Positions 46,971 to 59,800 of a stretch of DNA of 64,000 nt are shown here, one piece after another. The position numbers and the translations under genes were made by a program. How positions within the stretch are numbered: the stretch's first letter is position 1; each line of letters opens with the position of its first letter. The notes beneath the pieces were generated by a model that saw nothing but the letters and a program-made list of their open reading frames with translations, did no database searches and was not told the DNA's origin. The stretch is taken from contig OY821747.1 of assembly GCA_963682055.1 (NCBI GenBank), positions 19,642,258 to 19,706,257 on the forward strand, in the 5' to 3' direction. This DNA comes from Primula veris (Eukaryota; Streptophyta; Magnoliopsida; Ericales; Primulaceae).

Positions 46971-49515
46971 TCTTTTAGAACTAGGGCTTGTTTGTCGTTT
47001 AGTTTTATTTTTGATTATTTCTTGGTATTAGTATATTTATGTTGCATTTCCTTATCTTGCCTTTCTGTTTGTATTCTGTGTAGTCAATGATTGGCTAGGG
47101 AATCGACGAAGTAAGTTCATCCTCCTCTCCAGGAAATCATCCTTGTAAGGTGAATCTTTTCCAACTAGGGCTTGTTTGTCCTTTAGTTTTATTTTTGATT
47201 ATTTCTTGGTATTAATATGCTTTCAAAATGTTTGATGTTCTAATGTCTGAGTTCTAGAACCCATACCTTCATTGAATCAATAAACCTACATATTTTAGAG
47301 TCCCGATTGCATGCAGTATTAACCAAACCTTATCTCAAATATTTATAACCTAATCAGTTATTCTCTTACTTTCATTGGTTGCTCATGGTTGGATTTTGTA
47401 CGGGGTCAAATATTAATAGTCTAGTCATTGTTTTACTTGTTTTTAAAAGGGTAATTTTTTCGTACCTGCAGTTGTCTCGTACATGATTTAAATACATATA
47501 CTTTATCATCTCATTCTCATGCCTCTTCTTCATATCGCCTCCATCCCTCCATGTTATTTTTTGTTCTGCTTTCATAATCTCCATCTTAGGGAATATAAGA
47601 GAATAGGATAGAATAGAATATGGAAAGATAAGAGTAAGAATTTAGCAAATGTTTTGTTCTCCTTTTGCTTGCATACAGGTCTTAGGGAATCGGCGAAGTA
47701 AGTTCATCTCCCTCTCCAGGAGATCATCCTTCTTGTAAGGTGAATCTTTTACAACTAGGGTTTGTTTGTTCTTTAGTTTTATTTTTGATTATTTCTTGGT
47801 ATTAGTGTACATACTTATGTTGCATTTCCTTATGTTGCCTTTCTGTTTGTATTCTGTGTAGTCAATGATTGGCTAGGGAATCGGCGAAGTAAGTTCATCC
47901 TCCTCTCTAGGAAATCATCCTTGTAAGGTGAATCTTTTCCAACTAGGTCTTGTTTGTCCTTTAGTTTTATTTTTGATTATTTCTTGGTATTAGTATGCTT
48001 TCAAAATGTTTGATGTTCTAATGTCTGAGTTCTAGAACCCATACCTTCATTGAATCAATAAACCTACATGTTTTAGAGTCCCGATTGCATGCAGTATTAA
48101 CCAAACGTTATCTCAAATATTTATAACCTAATCAGTTATTCTCTTACTTTCATTGGTTGCTCATGGTTGGATTTTGTAAGGTGTCAAATACTAATAGTCT
48201 AGTCATTGTTTTACTTGTTTTTAAAACGGTAATTTTTTCGTACCTGCAGTTGTCTCGTACATGATTTAAATACATATACTTTATCATCTCATTCTCATGC
48301 CTCTTCTTCATATCGCCTCCATCCCTCCATGTTATTTTTTTTTTCTGTTTTCATAATCTCCATCTTAGGGTATATAAGAGAATAGGATAGAATAGAATCT
48401 GAAAAGATAAGAGTAAGAATTGAGCAAATGTTTTGTTCTCCTTTTGCTTGCATACAGGTCTTATTGGCTAGGGAATTGTATACATATGTATACATATGTT
48501 GCATTTACTTATCTTGCCTTTCTGTTTGTATTCTGTGTAGTCAATGATTGGCTAGGGAATCGGCGAAGTAAGTTCATCTCCCTCTCCAGGAAATCATCCT
48601 TCTTGTAAGGTGAATCTTTTACAACTAGGGTTTGTTTGTTCTTTAGTTTTATTTTTGATTATTTCTTGGTATTAGTGTACATACTTATGTTGCATTTCCT
48701 TATGTTGCCTTTCTGTTTGTATTCTGTGTAGTCAATGATTGGCTAGGAAATCGGCGAAGTAAATTCATCTCCCTCTCCAGGAAAATTATCCTTCTTCTAA
48801 AGTGAATCTTTTACAACTAGGGCTTGTTTGTCCTTTAGTTTTATTTTTGATTATTTATTGGTATTAGTATACATACTTATGTTGCATTCATTATGTTGCC
48901 TTTTTGTTTGTATTCTGTGTAGTCAATGATTGACTAGGGAATCGGCGAAGTAAGTTCATTCCCCTCTCCAGGAAATCATCCTTCCTGTAAGGTGAATCTT
49001 TTTCAACTAGGGCTTGTTTGTCCTTTAGTTTTATTTTTGGTTATTTCTTGGTATTAGTATGCTTTCAAAATGTTTGATGTTCTAATGTCTGAGTTCTAGA
49101 ACCCATACCTTCATTGAATCAATAAACCTACATATTTTAGAGTCCCGATTGCATGTAGTATTAACCAAACCTTATCTCAAATATTTATAACCTAATCAGT
49201 TATTCTCTTACTTTCATTGGTTGCTCATGGTTGGATTTTGTACGGTGTCAAATATTAATAGTCTAGTCATTGTTTTACTTGTTTTCAAAACGGTAATTTT
49301 TTCGTACCTGCAGACGTACATCATTTAAATACAAATACTTTATCATCTCATTCTCATGCCTCTTCTTCATATCCCCTCCATCCCTCCATGTTATTTTTTG
49401 TTCTGCTTTCATAATCTCCATCTTAGGGTATATAAGAGAATAAGATAGAATAGAATCTGGAAAGATAAGTGTAAGTATTGAGCAAACGTTTTGTTCTCCT
49501 TTTGCTTGCATACAA
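46971..49515 (+). repeat. Array block 7: with a truncated unit
   Basis: Motif starts: 47092, 47679, 47870, 48465, 48549, 48740, 48931. The unit at 48465 is cut: ggctagggaatt runs into gtatacatatgtatacatatg and straight into the end of an S unit, leaving only 84 bp. A small deletion with a short tgtatacata duplication explains it. Confidence 0.83.
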
Positions 49516-52500
49516 GTCTTAGGGAATCGGCGAAGTAAGTTCATCTCCCTCTCCAGGAGATCATCCATCTTGTAAGGTGAATCTTTTACAACTAGGGTTT
49601 GTTTGTTCTTTAGTTTTATTTTTGATTATTTCTTGGTATTTGTATACATATGTTGTATTTCCTTATGTTGCCTTTCTGTTTGTATTCTGTGTAGTCAATG
49701 ATTGGCTAGGGAATCGGCGAAGTAAGTTCATCTCCTTCTCTAGAAAATCATTCTTCTTGTAAGGTGAATCTTTTACAACTAGGGCTTGTTTGTCCTTTAG
49801 TTTTATTTTTGATTATTTCTTGGTATTAGTATACTTATGTTGCATTTCCTTATGATGCCTTTTTGTTTGTATTCTGTGTAGTCTATTATTGGCTAGGGAA
49901 TCGGCGAAGTAAGTTCATCCCCCTCTGCAGGAAATCATCCTTGTAAGGTGAATCTTTTCCAACTAGGGCTTGTTTGTCCTTTAGTTTTATTTTTGATTAT
50001 TTCTTGGTATTAGTATGCTTTCAAAATGTTTGATGTTCTAATGTCTGAGTTCTAGAACCCATACCTTCATTGAATCAATAAACCTACATATTTTAGAGTC
50101 CCGATTGCATGCAGTATTAACCAAACCTTATCTCAAATATTTATAACCTAATCAGTTATTCTCTTACTTTCATTGGTTGCTCATGGTTGGATTTTGTACG
50201 GTGTCAAATATTAATAGTGTAGTCATTGTTTTACTTGTTTTCAAAACGGTAATTTTTTGGTACCTGCAGACGTACATCATTTAAATACAAATACTTTATC
50301 ATCTCATTCTCCTGCCTCTTCTTCATATCCCCTCCATCCCTCCATGTTATTTTTTGTTCTGTTTTCATAATCTCCATCTTAGGGTATATAAGAGAATAGG
50401 ATAGAATAGAATCTGGAAAGATAAGAGTAAGAATTGAGCAAATGTTTTGTTCTCCTTTTGCTTGCATACATGTCTTATTGGCTAGGGAATCGGCGAAGTA
50501 AGTTCATCTCCCTCTCCAGGAAATCATCCTCTTGTAAGGTGAATCTTTTACAACGAGGGCTTGTTTGTCCTTTAGTTTTATTTTTTATTATTTTTTGGTA
50601 TTAGTATACTTATGTTGCATTTCCTTATGTTGTCTTTCTGTTTGTATTCTGCGTAGTCAATGATTGGCTAGGGAATCGACGAAGTAAGTTCATCCTCCTC
50701 TCCAGGAAAATTATCCTTCTTCTAAAGTGAATCTTTTACAACTAGGGCTTGTTTGTCCTTTAGTTTTATTTTTGATTATTTCTTGGTATTAATATGCTTT
50801 CAAAATGTTTGATGTTCTAATGTCTGAGTTCTAGAACCTATACCTTCATTGAATCAATAAACCTACATATTTTAGAGTCCCGATTGCATGCAGTATTAAC
50901 CAAACCTTATGTCAAATATTTATAACCTAATCAGTTATTCTCTTACTTTCATTGGTTGCTCATGGTTGGATTTTGTACGGTGTCAAATACTAATAGTCTA
51001 GTCATTGTTTTACTAGTTTTTAAAACGGTAATTTTTTCGTACCTGCAGACGTCTCGTACATGATTTAAATACATATACTTTATCATCTCATTCTCATGCC
51101 TCTTCTTCATATCCCTTCATCCCTCCGTTTTATTTTTTGTTCTGCTTTCATAATCTCCATTTTAGGGTATATAAGAGAATAGGATAGAATAGAATCTGGA
51201 AAAATAAGAGTAAGAATTGAGCAAACGTTTTGTTCTCCTTTTGCTTGCATACAGGTCTTAGGGAATCGGCGAAGTAAGTTCATCTCCCTCTCCAGGAAAT
51301 CATCCTTCTTGTAAGGTGAATCTTTTACAACTAGGGCTTGTTTGTCCTTCAGTTTTATTTTTGATTATTTCTTGGTATTAGTATACTTATGTTGAATTTC
51401 CTTATGTTGCCTTTCTGTTTGTATTCTGTGTAGTCAATGATTGGTTAGGGAATCGGCGAAGTAAGTTCATCTCCCTCTCCAGGAAATCATCCTTCTTGTA
51501 AGGTGAATCTTTTACAACTAGGGCTTGTTTGTCCTTCAGTTTTATTTTTGATTATTTATTGGTATTAGTATGCTTTCAAAATGTTTGATGTTCTAATGTC
51601 TGAGTTCTAGAACCCATACCTTCATTGAATCAATAAACCTACATATTTTAGAGTCCCGATTGCATGCAGTATTAACCAAACCTTATCTCAAATATTTATA
51701 ACCTAATCAGTTATTCTCTTACTTTCATTGGTTGCTCATGGTTGGATTTTGTACGGTGTCAAATATTAATAGTCTAGTCATTGTTTTACTTGTTTTTAAA
51801 ACGGTAATTTTTTCGTACCTGCAGACGTACATCATTTAAATACATATAATTTATCATCTCATTCTCATGCCCCTTCTTCATATCCCCTCCATCCCTCCAT
51901 GTTATTTTTTGTTCTGTTTTCATAATTTCCATCTTAGGGTATATAAGAGCATAGGATAGAATAGAATCTGGAAATATAAGAGTAAGAATTGAGCAAATGT
52001 TTTGTTCTCCTTTTGCTTGCATAGAGGTCTTATTGGCTAGGGAATCGGCGAAGTAAGTTCATCTCCCACTCCAGGAAATCATCATTCTTGTAAGGTGAAT
52101 CTTTTACAACTAGGCCTTGTTTGTCCTTTAGTTTTATTTTTGATTATTTCTTGGTATTAGTATACATACTTATGTTGCATTTCCTTATGTTGCCTTTCTG
52201 TTTGTATTCTGTGTAGTCAATGATTGGCTAGGGAATCGGCGAAGTAAGTTCATCCTCCTCTCCAGGAAATCATCCTTGTAAGGGGAATCTTTTCCAACTA
52301 GGGCTTGTTTGTCCTTTAGTTTTATTTTTGATTATTTCTTGGTATTAATATGCTTTCAAAATGTTTGATGTTCTAATGTCTGAGTTCTAGAACCCATACC
52401 TTCATTGAATCAATAAATCTACATATTTTAGAGTCCCGATTGCATGCAGTATTAACCAAACCTTATTTCAAATATTTAAAACCTAATCAGTTATTCTCTT

Positions 52501-55500
52501 ACTTTCATTGGTTGCTCATGGTTGGATTTTGTACGGTGTCAAATATTAAAAGTCTAGTCATTGTTTTACTTGTTTTTAAAACGGTAATTTTTTCGTACCT
52601 GCAGACGTACATCATTTAAATACATATACTTTATCATCTCATTCTCATGCCTCTTCTTCATATCCCCTCCATCCCTCCGTATTATTTTTTGTTCTGCTTT
52701 CATAATCTCCATCTTAGGGTATATAAGAGAATAGGATAGAATAGAATATGGAAAGATGAGAGTAAGAATTGAGCAAATGTTTTGTTCTCCTTTTGCTTGC
52801 ATACAGGTCTTATTGGCTAGGGAATCGGCGAAGTAAGTTCATCTCCCTCTCCAGGAAATCATCCTTCTTGTAAGGTGAATCTTTTACAACGAGGGCTTGT
52901 TTGTCCTTTAGTTTTATTTTTGATTATTTCTTGGTATTAGTATACTTATGTTGCCTTTCTGTTTGTATTCTGTGTAGTCAATGATTGGCTAGGGAATCGG
53001 CAAAGTAAGTTCATCCTCCTCTCTAGGAAATCATCCTTGTAAGGTGAATCTTTTCCAACTAGGTCTTGTTTGTCCTTTAGTTTTATTTTTGATTATTTCT
53101 TGGTATTAGTATGCTTTCAAAATGTTTGATGTTCTAATGTCTGAGTTCTAGAACCCATACCTTCATTGAATCAATAAACCTTCATGTTTTAGAGTCCCGA
53201 TTGCATGCAGTATTAACCAAACCTTATCTCAAATATTTATAACCTAATCAGTTATTCTCTTACTTTCATTGGTTGCTCATGGTTGGATTTTGTACGGTGT
53301 CAAATACTAATAGTCTAGTCATTGTTTTACTTGTTTTTAAAACGGTAATTTTTTCGTACCTGCAGTTGTCTCGTACATGATTTAAATACATATACTTTAT
53401 CATCTCATTCTCATGCCTCTTCTTCATATCGCCTCCATCCCTCTATGTTATTTTTTGTTCTGTTTTCATAATCTCCATCTTAGGGTATATAAGAGAATAG
53501 GATAGAATAGAATCTGGAAAGATAAGAGTAAGAATTGAGCAAACGTTTTGTTCTCCTTATGCTTGCATACAGGTCTTAGGGAATCGGCGAAGTAAGTTCA
53601 TCTCCCTCTCCAGGAGATCATCCTTCTTGTAAGGTGAATCTTTTACAACTAGGGTTTGTTTGTTCTTTAGTTTTATTTTTGATTATTTCTTGGTATTTGT
53701 ATACATATGTTGTATTTCCTTATGTTGCCTTTCTGTTTGTATTCTGTGTAGTCAATGATTGGCTAGGGAATCGGCGAAGTAAGTTAATCTCCTTCTCTAG
53801 AAAATCATTCTTCTTGTAAGGTGAATCTTTTACAACTAGGGCTTGTTCGTCCTTTAGTTTTATTTTTGATTATTTCTTGGTATTAGTATACTTATGTTGC
53901 ATTTCCTTATGATGCCTTTTTGTTTGTATTCTGTGTAGTCTATTATTGGCTAGGGAATCGGCGAAGTAAGTTCATCCCCCTCTGCAGGAAATCATCCTTG
54001 TAAGGTGAATCTTTTCCAACTAGGGCTTGTTTGTCCTTTAGTTTTATTTTTGATTATTTCTTGGTATTAGTATGCTTTCAAAATGTTTGATGTTCTCATG
54101 TCTGAGTTCTAGAACCCATACCTTCATTGAATCAATAAACCTACATATTTTAGAGTCCCGATTGCATGCAGTATTAACCAAACCTTATCTCAAATATTTA
54201 TAACCTAATCAGTTATTCTCTTACTTTCATTGGTTGCTCATGGTTGGATTTTGTACGGTGTCAAATATTAATAGTGTAGTCATTGTTTTACTTGTTTTCA
54301 AAACGGTAATTTTTTGGTACCTGCAGACGTACATCATTTAAATACAAATACTTTATCATCTCATTCTCCTGCCTCTTCTTCATATCCCCTCCATCCCTCC
54401 ATGTTATTTTTTGTTCTGTTTTCGTAATCTCCATCTTAGGGTATATAAGAGAATAGGATAGAATAGAATCTGGAAAGATAAGAGTAAGAATTGAGCAAAT
54501 GTTTTGTTCTCCTTTTGCTTGCATACATGTCTTATTGGCTAGGGAATCGGCGAAGTAAGTTCATCTCCCTCTCCAGGAAATCATCCTTCTTGTAAGGTGA
54601 ATCTTTTACAACGAGGGCTTGTTTGTCCTTTAGTTTTATTTTTTATTATTTTTTGGTATTAGTATACTTATGTTGCATTTCCTTATGTTGCCTTTCTGTT
54701 TGTATTCTGTGTAGTCAATGATTGGCTAGGGAATCGACGAAGTAAGTTCATCCTCCTCTCCAGGAAAATTATCCTTCTTCTAAAGTGAATCTTTTACAAC
54801 TAGGGCTTGTTTGTCCTTTAGTTTTATTTTTGATTATTTCTTGGTATTAATATGCTTTCAAAATGTTTGATGTTCTAATGTCTGAGTTCTAGAACCTATA
54901 CCTTCATTGAATCAATAAACCTACATATTTTAGAGTCCCGATTGCATGCAGTATTAACCAAACCTTATGTCAAATATTTATAACCTAATCAGTTATTCTC
55001 TTACTTTCATTGGTTGCTCATGGTTGGATTTTGTACGGTGTCAAATACTAATAGTCTAGTCATTATTTTACTTGTTTTTAAAACGGTAATTTTTTCGTAC
55101 CTGCAGACGTCTCGTACATGATTTAAATACATATACTTTATCATCTCATTCTCATGCCTCTTCTTCATATCCCTTCATCCCTCCGTTTTATTTTTTGTTC
55201 TGCTTTCATAATCTCCATCTTAGGGTATATAAGAAAATAGGATAGAATAGAATCTGGAAAAATAAGAGTAAGAATTGAGCAAACGTTTTGTTCTCCTTTT
55301 GCTTGCATACAGGTCTTAGGGAATCGGCGAAGTAAGTTCATCTCCCTCTCCAGGAAATCATCCTTCTTGTAAGGTGAATCTTTTACAACTAGGGCTTGTT
55401 TGTCCTTCAGTTTTATTTTTGATTATTTCTTGGTATTAGTATACTTATGTTGAATTTCCTTATGTTGCCTTTCTGTTTGTATTCTGTGTAGTCAATGATT

Positions 55501-56871
55501 GGTTAGGGAATCGGCGAAGTAAGTTCATCTCCCTCTCCAGGAAATCATCCTTCTTGTAAGGTGAATCTTTTACAACTAGGGCTTGTTTGTCCTTCAGTTT
55601 TATTTTTGATTATTTCTTGGTATTAGTATGCTTTCAAAATGTTTAATGTTCTAATGTCTGAGTTCTAGAACCCATACCTTCATTGAATCAATAAACCTAC
55701 ATATTTTAGAGTCCCGATTGCATGCAGTATTAACCAAACCTTATCTCAAATATTTATAACCTAATCAGTTATTCTCTTACTTTCATTGGTTGCTCATGGT
55801 TGGATTTTGTACGGTGTCAAATATTAATAGTCTAGTCATTGTTTTACTTGTTTTTAAAACGGTAATTTTTTCGTACCTGCAGACGTACATCATTTAAATA
55901 CATATACTTTATCATCTCATTCTCATGCCCCTTCTTCATATCCCCTCCATCCCTCCATGTTATTTTTTGTTCTGTTTTCATAATCTCCATCTTAGGGTAT
56001 ATAAGAGCATAGGATAGAATAGAATCTGGAAATATAAGAGTAAGAATTGAGCAAATGTTTTGTTCTCCTTTTGCTTGCATAGAGGTCTTATTGGCTAGGG
56101 AATCGGCGAAGTAAGTTCATCTCCCACTCCAGGAAATCATCATTCTTGTAAGGTGAATCTTTTACAACTAGGCCTTGTTTGTCCTTTAGTTTTATTTTTG
56201 ATTATTTCTTGGTATTAGTATACATACTTATGTTGCATTTCCTTATGTTGCCTTTCTGTTTGTATTCTGTGTAGTCAATGATTGGCTAGGGAATCGGCGA
56301 AGTAAGTTCATCCTCCTCTCCAGGAAATCATCCTTGTAAGGGGAATCTTTTCCAACTAGGGCTTGTTTGTCCTTTAGTTTTATTTTTGATTATTTCTTGG
56401 TATTAATATGCTTTCAAAATGTTTGATGTTCTAATGTCTGAGTTCTAGAACCCATACCTTCATTGAATCAATAAATCTACATATTTTAGAGTCCCGATTG
56501 CATGCAGTATTAACCAAACCTTATTTCAAATATTTAAAACCTAATCAGTTATTCTCTTACTTTCATTGGTTGCTCATGGTTGGATTTTGTACGGTGTCAA
56601 ATATTAATAGTCTAGTCATTGTTTTACTTGTTTTTAAAACGGTAATTTTTTCGTACCTGCAGACGTACATCATTTAAATACATATACTTTATCATCTCAT
56701 TCTCATGCCTCTTCTTCATATCCCCTCCATCCCTCCGTATTATTTTTTGTTCTGCTTTCATAATCTCCATCTTAGGGTATATAAGAGAATAGGATAGAAT
56801 AGAATATGGAAAGATAAGAGTAAGAATTGAGCAAATGTTTTGTTCTCCTTTTGCTTGCATACAGGTCTTAT
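49516..56871 (+). repeat. Array block 8: 4058-bp offset duplication
   Basis: Motif starts: 49516, 49703, 49890, 50479, 50665, 51255, 51442, 52034, 52225, 52814, 52986, 53573, 53760, 53947, 54536, 54723, 55313, 55500, 56092, 56283. The series 49703-52814 recurs at 53760-56872, offset 4057-4058. Shared private variants include tttttggtacctg, ctcctgcctc, tgattggttaggg, ataagagcatagg and aaggggaatc. The one-base change in offset comes from a missing t at about 50529. Confidence 0.85.
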
Positions 56872-59800
56872 TGGCTAGGGAATCGGCGAAGTAAGTTCAT
56901 CTCCCTCTCCAGGAAATCATCCTTCTTGTAAGGTGAATCTTTTACAACTAGGGTTTGTTATTTAGTTTTATTTTTGATTATTTCTTGGTATTAGTATACA
57001 TACTTATGTTGCATTTCCTTATGTTGCCTTTCTGTTTGTATTCTGTGTAGTCAATGATTGGCTAGGAAATCGGCGAAGTAAATTCATCTCCCTCTCCAGG
57101 AAAATTATCCTTCTTCTAAAGTGAATCTTTTACAACTAGGGCTTGTTTGTCCTTTAGTTTTATTTTTAATTATTTCTTGGTATTAGTATACTTATGTTGC
57201 ATTTCCTTATGTTGCCTTTCTGTTTGTATTCTGTGTAGTCAATGATTGGCTAGGGAATCGGCGAAATTAGGTCATCCCCCTCTCAAGGAAATCATCCTTG
57301 TAAGGTGAATCTTTTCCAACTAGGGCTTGTTTGTCCTTTAGTTTTATTTTTGGTTATTTCTTGGTATTAGTATGCTTTCAAAATGTTTGATGTTCTAATG
57401 TCTGAGTTCTAGAACCCATACCTTCATTGAATCAATAAACCTACATATTTTAGAGTCACGATTGCATGCAGTATTAACCAAACCTTATCTCAAATATTTA
57501 TAACCTAATCAGTTATTCTCTTACTTTCATTGGTTGCTCATGGTTGGATTTTGTACGGTGTCAAATATTAGTAGTCTAGTCATTGTTTTACTTGTTTTTA
57601 AAACGGTAATTTTTTCGTACTTGCAGACTTACATCATTTAAATACATATACTTTATCATCTCATTCTCATGCCTCTTCTTCATATCCCCTCCATCCCTCC
57701 GTATTATTTTTTGTTCTGCTTTCATAATCTCCATCTTAGGGTATATAAGAGAATAGGATAGAATAGAATATGGAAAGATGAGAGTAAGAATTGAGCAAAT
57801 GTTTTGTTCTCCTTTTGCTTGCATACAGGTCTTATTGGCTAGGGAATCGGCGAAGTAAGTTCATCTCCCTCTCCAGGAAATCATCCTTCTTGTAAGGTGA
57901 ATCTTTTACAACTAGGGTTTGTTTGTTATTTAGTTTTATTTTTGATTATTTCTTGGTATTAGTATACATACTTATGTTGCATTTCCTTATGTTGCCTTTC
58001 TGTTTGTATTCTGTGTAGTCAATGATTGGCTAGGAAATCGGCGAAGTAAATTCATCTCCCTCTCCAGGAAAATTATCCTTCTTCTAAAGTGAATCTTTTA
58101 CAACTAGGGCTTGTTTGTCCTTTAGTTTTATTTTTAATTATTTCTTGGTATTAGTATACTTATGTTGCATTTCCTTATGTTGCCTTTCTGTTTGTATTCT
58201 GTGTAGTCAATGATTGGCTAGGGAATCGGCGAAATAAGGTCATCCCCCTCTCAAGGAAATCATCCTTGTAAGGTGAATCTTTTCCAACTAGGGCTTGTTT
58301 GTCCTTTAGTTTTATTTTTGGTTATTTCTTCGTATTAGTATGCTTTCAAAATGTTTGATGTTCTAATGTCTGAGTTCTAGAACCCATACCTTCATTGAAT
58401 CAATAAACCTACATATTTTAGAGTCCCGATTGCATGCAGTATTAACCAAACCTTATCTCAAATATTTATAACCTAATCAGTTATTCTCTTACTTTCATTG
58501 GTTGCTCATGGTTGGATTTTGTACGGTGTCAAATATTAATAGTCTAGTCATTGTTTTACTTGTTTTTAAAACGGTAATTTTTTCGTACCTGCAGACGTAC
58601 ATCATTTAAATACATATACTTTATCATCTCATTCTCATGCCCCTTCTTCATATCCCCTCCATCCCTCCATGTTATTTTTTGTTCTGTTTTCATAATCTCC
58701 ATCTTAGGGTATATAAGAGCATAGGATAGAATAGAATCTGGAAAAATAAGAGTAAGAATTGAGCAAATGTTTTGTTCTCCTTTTGCTTGCATAGAGGTCT
58801 TATTGGCTAGGGAATCGGCGAAGTAAGTTCATCTCCCACTCCAGGAAATCATCATTCTTGTAAGGTGAATCTTTTACAACTAGGCCTTGTTTGTCCTTTA
58901 GTTTTATTTTTGATTATTTCTTGGTATTAGTATACATACTTATGTTGCATTTCCTTATGTTGCCTTTCTGTTTGTATTCTGTGTAGTCAATGATTGGCTA
59001 GGGAATCGGCGAAGTAAGTTCATCCTCCTCTCCAGGAAATCATCCTTGTAAGGGGAATCTTTTCCAACTAGGGCTTGTTTGTCCTTTAGTTTTATTTTTG
59101 ATTATTTCTTGGTATTAATATGCTTTCAAAATGTTTGATGTTCTAATGTCTGAGTTCTAGAACCCATACCTTCATTGAATCAATAAATCTACATATTTTA
59201 GAGTCCCGATTGCATGCAGTATTAACCAAACCTTATTTCAAATATTTAAAACCTAATCAGTTATTCTCTTACTTTCATTGGTTGCTCATGGTTGGATTTT
59301 GTACGGTGTCAAATATTAATAGTCTAGTCATTGTTTTACTTGTTTTTAAAACGGTAATTTTTTCGTACCTGCAGACGTACATCATTTAAATACATATACT
59401 TTATCATCTCATTCTCATGCCTCTTCTTCATATCCCCTCCATCCCTCCGTATTATTTTTTGTTCTGCTTTCATAATCTCCATCTTAGGGTATATAAGAGA
59501 ATAGGATAGAATAGAATATGGAAAGATAAGAGTAAGAATTGAGCAAATGTTTTGTTCTCCTTTTGCTTGCATACAGGTCTTATTGGCTAGGGAATCGGCG
59601 AAGTAAGTTCATCTCCCTCTCCAGGAAATCATCCTTCTTGTAAGGTGAATCTTTTACAACTAGGGTTTGTTATTTAGTTTTATTTTTGATTATTTCTTGG
59701 TATTAGTATACATACTTATGTTGCATTTCCTTATGTTGCCTTTCTGTTTGTATTCTGTGTAGTCAATGATTGGCTAGGAAATCGGCGAAGTAAATTCATC

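Noticed and set aside
16227..53819. Repeated 61-residue plus-strand frames beginning MNLLQLG
   Set aside because: They start at a non-ATG codon (TTG or similar), run through the intron-like body of S units across a clear acceptor and donor, and recur only because the DNA repeats. Not treated as genes.
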